Assembly: GCA_023252065.1 (NCBI GenBank) | Contig: JAHEXO010000050.1 | Location: forward strand, 1-9,312 | DNA: 9,312 bases | Direction of reading: 5' to 3' | DNA from: Nocardioides sp. | Lineage (GTDB): Bacteria; Actinomycetota; Actinomycetes; Propionibacteriales; Nocardioidaceae | Shown: in pieces, positions 1 to 9,312 of the stretch | Position numbering within the stretch: the stretch's first letter is position 1 | How the letters are laid out: each line of letters opens with the position of its first letter | The notes under the pieces: generated by a model | Databases searched by the model: none | Seen by the model: only the letters and a program-made list of their open reading frames with translations | Told to the model about the DNA's origin: nothing | Translations under genes and position numbers: made by a program

Positions 1-1209
<1,209 letters not shown>

Positions 1210-1215
1210 GCGGCC

Positions 1216-2010
1216 TCAGTTGATCGGCTGGTGGATCACCGAGCGGAACTTGTCGACGATGTGGAGGTCGCCCGCGAGGTGGGTGTCGGCACCGTCGCTA
1301 CGGCGCCAGATCCGGGCGTCGAGTGCCTCGGCGGTGCCGCTGACCACCGCGTCGGGCTCGACCCCGGGGTCGGCGACGACCCGGATGTCGTCCTCCTCGT
1401 GCTCGATGCCGTCGGGGTCGGTGCCGTGGAAGCGGCCGAGCTGGACCCAGACCTGGTCACCGGTGTCGGTCAGGTCGACCCGGACGTAGTGGGCGAGCCC
1501 GGAGAACTCGCCCCACGGCGGGCACCCGCCGTACATCACGTCGAGCACCTCGTCGACCCCGTCGGCGGCCAGGTCGGCCGGGAACGGCGTGAGGCTGTGG
1601 GCTGCCAGCTCGGCGTCGCGGCGGTGGATCAGTGCCTCGTGGGCCTGGCGGCGGTAGATGAAGGCGACGTTCTTGTGCTCGGGGTGCCAGGTCCAGGCAT
1701 CGTCGGCGGGATCGGCCGCGGCCAGGGCCCCGACCAGGCCCGCGAACTGCGCGTCGTAGAAGGCGAGGAGGCCGGCATAGTCGCCCGGCCGCTCGGGCTC
1801 GGGGTACTCCTCGGGGCCCTTGGGCCGGTGCTCGACCATCCAGGTCCACCAGTGCTGCACCTCGCCGAGGTGCCACAGGAGGTCGGCTGCGCGCCAGTCG
1901 GGGCAGCTCGGGACCTCGGCGGCCGGGTCGCAGTCGGCGAGCACGTCGCGGAACCTCTGCGACTCGGCGCGGATGTGCTCGAGGTAGGTGGGGAAGTCGA
2001 GTCTCGGCAT
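1216..2010 (-). CDS. TIGR03083 / maleylpyruvate isomerase-like mycothiol-dependent family protein
   Basis: This 264-residue protein has the layout of the mycothiol-dependent maleylpyruvate isomerase family: an N-terminal DinB-like helical metal-binding domain (about 1-150) followed by a smaller C-terminal domain. The N-terminal signature VPSCPDWRAADLLWHLG is at 33-49. Candidate metal ligands are His47 and the E125-x3-H129 pair in AHEALIHRRDAE, matching the His/Glu/His set known for the Corynebacterium enzyme. Many members have no proven substrate, so isomerase activity is not claimed. The ATG at 2010 (MPRLDFPTYL) was chosen because family homology begins there. The frame stays open to 2196, but that extension would run through the argC promoter and the argC 5' end and has no family-like sequence. 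The gene is divergent from argC and convergent with the M3 peptidase. It has no obvious link to arginine metabolism. Confidence 0.85.
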   Translation of the reverse strand: MPRLDFPTYLEHIRAESQRFRDVLADCDPAAEVPSCPDWRAADLLWHLGEVQHWWTWMVEHRPKGPEEYPEPERPGDYAGLLAFYDAQFAGLVGALAAADPADDAWTWHPEHKNVAFIYRRQAHEALIHRRDAELAAHSLTPFPADLAADGVDEVLDVMYGGCPPWGEFSGLAHYVRVDLTDTGDQVWVQLGRFHGTDPDGIEHEEDDIRVVADPGVEPDAVVSGTAEALDARIWRRSDGADTHLAGDLHIVDKFRSVIHQPIN

Positions 2011-2017
2011 GCCCCAG

Positions 2018-2023
2018 AACCTA
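2018..2023 (-). promoter_or_regulatory. candidate -10 element for the minus-strand gene
   Basis: Read on the minus strand this is TAGGTT, fitting the loose actinobacterial TAnnnT -10 pattern. It lies 7 bases from the ATG at 2010, so transcription would start at or next to the start codon, giving a leaderless mRNA. No clear Shine-Dalgarno sequence precedes the ATG, which is consistent with this. No good -35 hexamer is visible. The call is tentative. Confidence 0.3.
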
Positions 2024-2081
2024 TCCGCGAGCACCGACGACCTCCACCCCTGGGCGTCCGATCCGAGGGGGCGGGCGCCGG

Positions 2082-4300
<2,219 letters not shown>

Positions 4301-4304
<4 letters not shown>

Positions 4305-5218
4305 CCGCCCAGCAGACGACCGGCCCCGACCCGGCCAAGGCCGCGACCCTGGCTGCCGCCCTGCCGTGGCTCAAGCGCTACCACGGCAAGGTCGTCGTGG
4401 TGAAGTACGGCGGCAACGCGATGACCGACGACGGGCTCAAGCGGGCCTTCGCCGAGGACATCGCCTTCCTGCGGTTCGCCGGCTTCAAGCCCGTGGTCGT
4501 GCACGGCGGCGGCCCGCAGATCTCGGCGATGCTCGACCGGCTCGGGATCGAGTCGGAGTTCCGCGGCGGACTCCGGGTCACCACGCCTCCGGCCATGGAC
4601 GTCGTCCGGATGGTGCTCGTCGGCCAGGTGCAGCGCGAGCTTGTCGGCCTGGTCAACGAGCACGGCCCGCTCGCGGTCGGGCTGTCGGGCGAGGACGCGG
4701 GCCTGTTCACCGCTGAGCGCACCAACACGATCGTCGACGGCGAGGAGGTCGACCTCGGGCTGGTCGGCGAGGTCGCCCACGTGCGGCCCGAGGCGGTGCT
4801 CGACCTGGTCGAGGCGGGCCGCATCACGGTCATATCCAGCGTCGCCCCCGACAAGGACGGCACCGTCCACAACGTCAACGCCGACACCGCGGCTGCGGCC
4901 CTCGCGATCGCCCTCGGGGCAGAGAAGCTCCTGGTGCTGACCGACGTCGAAGGGCTCTACCGCGACTGGCCCGGCAGCGACGACGTGATCGGCGAGATCA
5001 GCCCCGAGTCGCTGGCAGCGCTGATGCCGTCGCTCGCCGCCGGCATGGTCCCCAAGATGGGTGCCTGCCTCCAGGCGGTCCGGGGCGGAGTCCCGCGGGC
5101 CACCGTCGTCGACGGTCGCGAGCCGCACGCCGTCCTCCTCGAGCTCTTCACCGACGAGGGCGTCGGCACCCAGGTGCTGCCCGGCGTGGCCACCAAGATC
5201 CGGAAGGCACGCGGATGA
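4301..5218 (+). CDS. argB: Acetylglutamate kinase
   Basis: ArgB phosphorylates N-acetylglutamate with ATP, usually the arginine-controlled step of the cyclic pathway. The protein is 305 residues and belongs to the amino-acid-kinase fold. The phosphate-binding segment KYGGNAM starts at Lys35. The glycine-rich loop HGGGPQ is at 68-73. The substrate-site block NVNADT is at 191-196, and the ATP-site lysine is Lys252 in GMVPKM. An N-terminal helix (about 11-28, ending [10 protein letters not shown]) precedes the core, as in arginine-inhibited hexameric enzymes. Feedback inhibition is therefore likely, but it is inferred. The ATG start overlaps the argJ stop (ATGA), and the stop overlaps the argD start (ATGA). 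Confidence 0.96.
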
Positions 5219-6450
5219 CGAGCCAGGAGCGCTACGCCGCCGCCCTGATGAACACCTTCGGCCCTCCCCAGCTGGTGCTCAGCCGCGGCGAGGGCGCCCA
5301 CGTCTGGGACGAGGACGGCAAGGAGTACGTCGACCTCCTCGGTGGCATCGCCGTGAACGCCCTCGGTCACGCCCACCCGGCGCTGGTCCGAGCGGTGACC
5401 GAGCAGCTCCAGACCCTCGGCCACGTGTCCAACTTCTTCGCGACCGCTCCCCAGATCACCCTGGCCGAGCGCCTCCTCGACCTGGCGAGCCCCCCGCAGG
5501 TCGGGGAGGTCGCTCCTGGAGGCGGGCGTCAGCCCGGCAAGGTGTTCTTCACCAACTCCGGGACCGAGGCCAACGAGGCAGCCTTCAAGCTGACCCGTCG
5601 TACCGGCCGCACCCACCTGGTCGCAGCCGAGGGCTCGTTCCACGGGCGCACCATGGGCGCGCTCGCGCTGACCGCCAAGGCGGCCTACCGCGAGCCGTTC
5701 GAGCCGCTCCCGGGCCACGTCACCTTCGTCCCGTACGGCGACTCCGCGGCGCTGACCGCGGCCGTCACCGACGAGACGGCAGCGGTGGTCCTCGAGCCGG
5801 TGCAGGGCGAGGCGGGCGTCGTCGTACCCCCCGACGGCTACCTGGCCGACGCCCGACAGACCACCAGGGAGCGCGGCGCCCTGCTGTGGCTGGACGAGGT
5901 GCAGACCGGGATCGGGCGCACCGGACAGTGGTTCGCGGCGGCGACCGACCCCGAGGTCGCCCCCGACGTCGTCACGGTCGCCAAGGGGCTCGGCGGCGGC
6001 ATCCCCATCGGGGCGTGTCTCGGTCTCGGTGCCGCGGCCGACCTCCTCCAGCCCGGCAACCACGGCACCACGTTCGGCGGCAACCCGGTCGCCTGCGCGG
6101 CCGCCCTCGCCGTCCTCGACACGATCGAGTCCGACGGCCTGCTGGAGCACGCGCGCGAGGTCGGGGCCGACCTGCGCACCGGCCTCGCCGAGGACCCCCG
6201 TGTCGTCGAGGTGCGCGGGCGTGGACTGCTGATCGGCATCGACGTCACCGTCGACGCTCCGGCGGTGGTGGCGGCGGCCCGGGAGCACGGGTTCCTGGTC
6301 AACGCGACCGGTCCGGGCACCGTGAGGCTGGTCCCGCCGCTGGTCCTCGGCCACGATGAGGCCGCGGCGTTCCGGGCGTCCTGGTCCGGGATCCTCGACG
6401 CCGCCGAGCACGCCGCCGAGCCGGCGACCACGACAGGAGCCTCCCGATGA
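5215..6450 (+). CDS. argD: Acetylornithine aminotransferase
   Basis: ArgD is a PLP-dependent class-III aminotransferase converting N-acetylglutamate semialdehyde and glutamate to N-acetylornithine and 2-oxoglutarate; some homologues also act in lysine synthesis. The protein has 411 residues. The cofactor-phosphate motif [12 protein letters not shown] begins at about 114. The PLP-ring Asp227 lies in [13 protein letters not shown], and the Schiff-base lysine is Lys257 in [13 protein letters not shown]. The TTFGGNP motif follows. About ten extra Gly/Pro-rich residues (roughly 94-107) sit just before the KVFFTNSG strand, compared with E. coli or mycobacterial ArgD. The tail after about 395 is Ala/Thr-rich. 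The ATG overlaps the argB stop, and the TGA overlaps the ATG of the argF remnant. Confidence 0.95.
   Translation: MTSQERYAAALMNTFGPPQLVLSRGEGAHVWDEDGKEYVDLLGGIAVNALGHAHPALVRAVTEQLQTLGHVSNFFATAPQITLAERLLDLASPPQVGEVAPGGGRQPGKVFFTNSGTEANEAAFKLTRRTGRTHLVAAEGSFHGRTMGALALTAKAAYREPFEPLPGHVTFVPYGDSAALTAAVTDETAAVVLEPVQGEAGVVVPPDGYLADARQTTRERGALLWLDEVQTGIGRTGQWFAAATDPEVAPDVVTVAKGLGGGIPIGACLGLGAAADLLQPGNHGTTFGGNPVACAAALAVLDTIESDGLLEHAREVGADLRTGLAEDPRVVEVRGRGLLIGIDVTVDAPAVVAAAREHGFLVNATGPGTVRLVPPLVLGHDEAAAFRASWSGILDAAEHAAEPATTTGASR
6435..6439 (+). promoter_or_regulatory. ribosome binding site of the argF remnant
   Basis: AGGAG lies 7 bases before the ATG at 6447, inside the end of argD. It is a good Shine-Dalgarno sequence at normal spacing, which suggests that translation initiation at the former argF start has been retained even though the gene has collapsed. 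Confidence 0.65.
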
Positions 6451-6536
6451 CCCGGCACTTCCTGCGCGACGACGTGCTCGACGGCCCGCAGAGCGTCGTC
6501 TGGCTGCTCGCCTCGTCCTCCGGGGAGGCGACGTGA
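6447..6536 (+). pseudogene. argF: collapsed argF remnant: 29-codon ORF with both ArgF termini
   Basis: This open frame sits where argF (ornithine carbamoyltransferase, about 307 residues in Mycobacterium) lies in argCJBDFRGH clusters. Residues 1-9, MTRHFLRDD, match the ArgF N-terminus (RHFLRDDDLS in mycobacteria). Residues 10-19, [10 protein letters not shown], match a block near the C-terminus (VMDGPASAVW in mycobacteria). Residues 20-29, [10 protein letters not shown], match the end of the protein, where WLL is followed by a variable tail. The whole catalytic body is absent, including the carbamoyl-phosphate STRTR and the HCLPAHRG motifs. A second loss has removed the usual DEAENRLHAQKALL stretch. 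The frame, start, stop, ATGA overlap with argD and GTGA overlap with argR all survive. The peptide cannot be an enzyme. A coding leader with no relation to argF is the alternative, but the two-ended match makes that unlikely. The comparison is from memory, not an alignment. Confidence 0.75.
6522..6528 (+). promoter_or_regulatory. ribosome binding site deciding the argR start
   Basis: GGGGAGG lies 4 bases before the GTG at 6533 and inside the argF remnant. It supports that GTG as the argR start over the upstream in-frame ATG at 6356, which would place 59 non-homologous residues on top of argD. Confidence 0.6.
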
Positions 6537-7051
6537 ACGGCACCGCCCGCCGCCCCACGACGAAGAACAGCCGGCACCAGCTGATCGTCGACCTGCTGTC
6601 CAACCACGAGGTGCGCTCGCAGCCCGAGCTGCTCGACCTGCTCGTCGAGCAGAACGTGACGGTCACCCAGGCCACCTTGTCGCGCGACCTCGTCGAGCTC
6701 GACGCGGTGCGGGTGCGGGCCCACTCCGGCGCGCTGGTGTACGCCGTACCGGCGGAGGGCGGCGACCGTCGTCCCGCCGCACCGGGGGAGTCCGCGGCCG
6801 CCGCCCACCGGCTGCAGCGACTGCTCGGCGAGCTCCTGGTGAGCGCCGACGCCAGCGCCAACATGGTCGTGCTGCGCACGCCGCCCGGCGCGGCGCAGTT
6901 CCTGGCCTCCGCCCTCGACAAGGCCGAGTACGGCGACGTGCTGGGCACCATCGCCGGCGACGACACGGTGCTGGTGATCGGCCGCGAGGCCACCGGTGGC
7001 GACGACCTCGCCCGACGACTCCTGGCGCTGGCCCAGCAGCCGGCGCCCTGA
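6533..7051 (+). CDS. argR: Arginine repressor ArgR
   Basis: ArgR is the arginine-sensing transcriptional regulator; arginine promotes a hexamer that binds paired ARG boxes. The protein is 172 residues from the GTG at 6533. The N-terminal winged-helix domain (about 12-75) carries the recognition-helix signature [10 protein letters not shown] (44-53). A linker rich in Ala/Pro/Gly (about 75-90) leads to the C-terminal oligomerisation and arginine-binding domain, which has the family motif GTIAGDDT at 138-145. The aspartates that contact arginine in the family are at 143-144. The GTG start overlaps the stop of the argF remnant (GTGA, 6533-6536), so expression is probably coupled to the upstream genes. 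Its likely operator is the box pair at 2082-2119, giving autoregulation. Confidence 0.95.
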   Translation: MNGTARRPTTKNSRHQLIVDLLSNHEVRSQPELLDLLVEQNVTVTQATLSRDLVELDAVRVRAHSGALVYAVPAEGGDRRPAAPGESAAAAHRLQRLLGELLVSADASANMVVLRTPPGAAQFLASALDKAEYGDVLGTIAGDDTVLVIGREATGGDDLARRLLALAQQPAP

Positions 7052-8524
<1,473 letters not shown>

Positions 8525-8549
8525 CCTGGCGTTCGTGTCACCGCCTGAT

Positions 8550-8557
8550 AGGAAGGA
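8550..8557 (+). promoter_or_regulatory. ribosome binding site of the Nudix gene
   Basis: AGGAAGGA lies 4 bases before the GTG at 8562. It selects that GTG over upstream in-frame starts (frame open from 8418), which would overlap the argG 3' end without adding Nudix-like sequence. Confidence 0.6.
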
Positions 8558-8561
8558 TCCC

Positions 8562-9312
<751 letters not shown>

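Noticed and set aside
1210..1215. Bidirectional terminator between the two convergent genes.
   Set aside because: The gap is only 6 bases, and I see no convincing GC hairpin with a T-run on either side.
6447..6536. The 29-codon ORF as an arginine attenuation leader peptide.
   Set aside because: It holds only two separated Arg codons, no Arg run, and no terminator-like hairpin follows. The match to both ArgF ends explains it better.

Overview
The window is a high-GC chromosomal segment from an actinobacterium. GC-rich third codon positions, frequent GTG starts, 4-base gene overlaps and a mycothiol-dependent-isomerase-family protein all point there. The gene order and protein sequences look most like Nocardioides or its relatives, but that placement is from memory and not computed.

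Layout: (1) bases 1-1209, the 3' two-thirds of an M3-family zinc oligopeptidase, + strand. (2) 1216-2010, a convergent minus-strand gene of the TIGR03083 / maleylpyruvate-isomerase-like (DinB-fold) family. (3) 2011-2118, a divergent regulatory region with a promoter and two ArgR operator-like boxes. (4) 2119-9312, an arginine biosynthesis operon: argC, argJ, argB, argD, a collapsed argF remnant, argR, argG, a Nudix hydrolase gene, and argH, which runs off the right edge.

How the genes work together: ArgJ, ArgB, ArgC and ArgD run the cyclic acetyl pathway from glutamate to ornithine. ArgG and ArgH turn citrulline into arginine. ArgR is the arginine-responsive repressor, and its likely operator lies directly on the argC promoter. 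Every junction from argC to argR is a 4-base ATGA or GTGA overlap, so translation is probably coupled all the way.

The most striking observation is between argD and argR. Where related actinobacteria carry argF (ornithine carbamoyltransferase), there is only a 29-codon ORF (6447-6536). It reads as the first nine residues of ArgF fused to two short blocks from the ArgF C-terminus. Two in-frame deletions have apparently removed about 90% of the gene while keeping the start, the stop and both overlaps. The ornithine-to-citrulline step is therefore missing from this locus although the genes on either side of it in the pathway look intact. Secondary points are a tandem ARG-box pair that coincides with a leaderless-type promoter, and a Nudix gene inserted between argG and argH.
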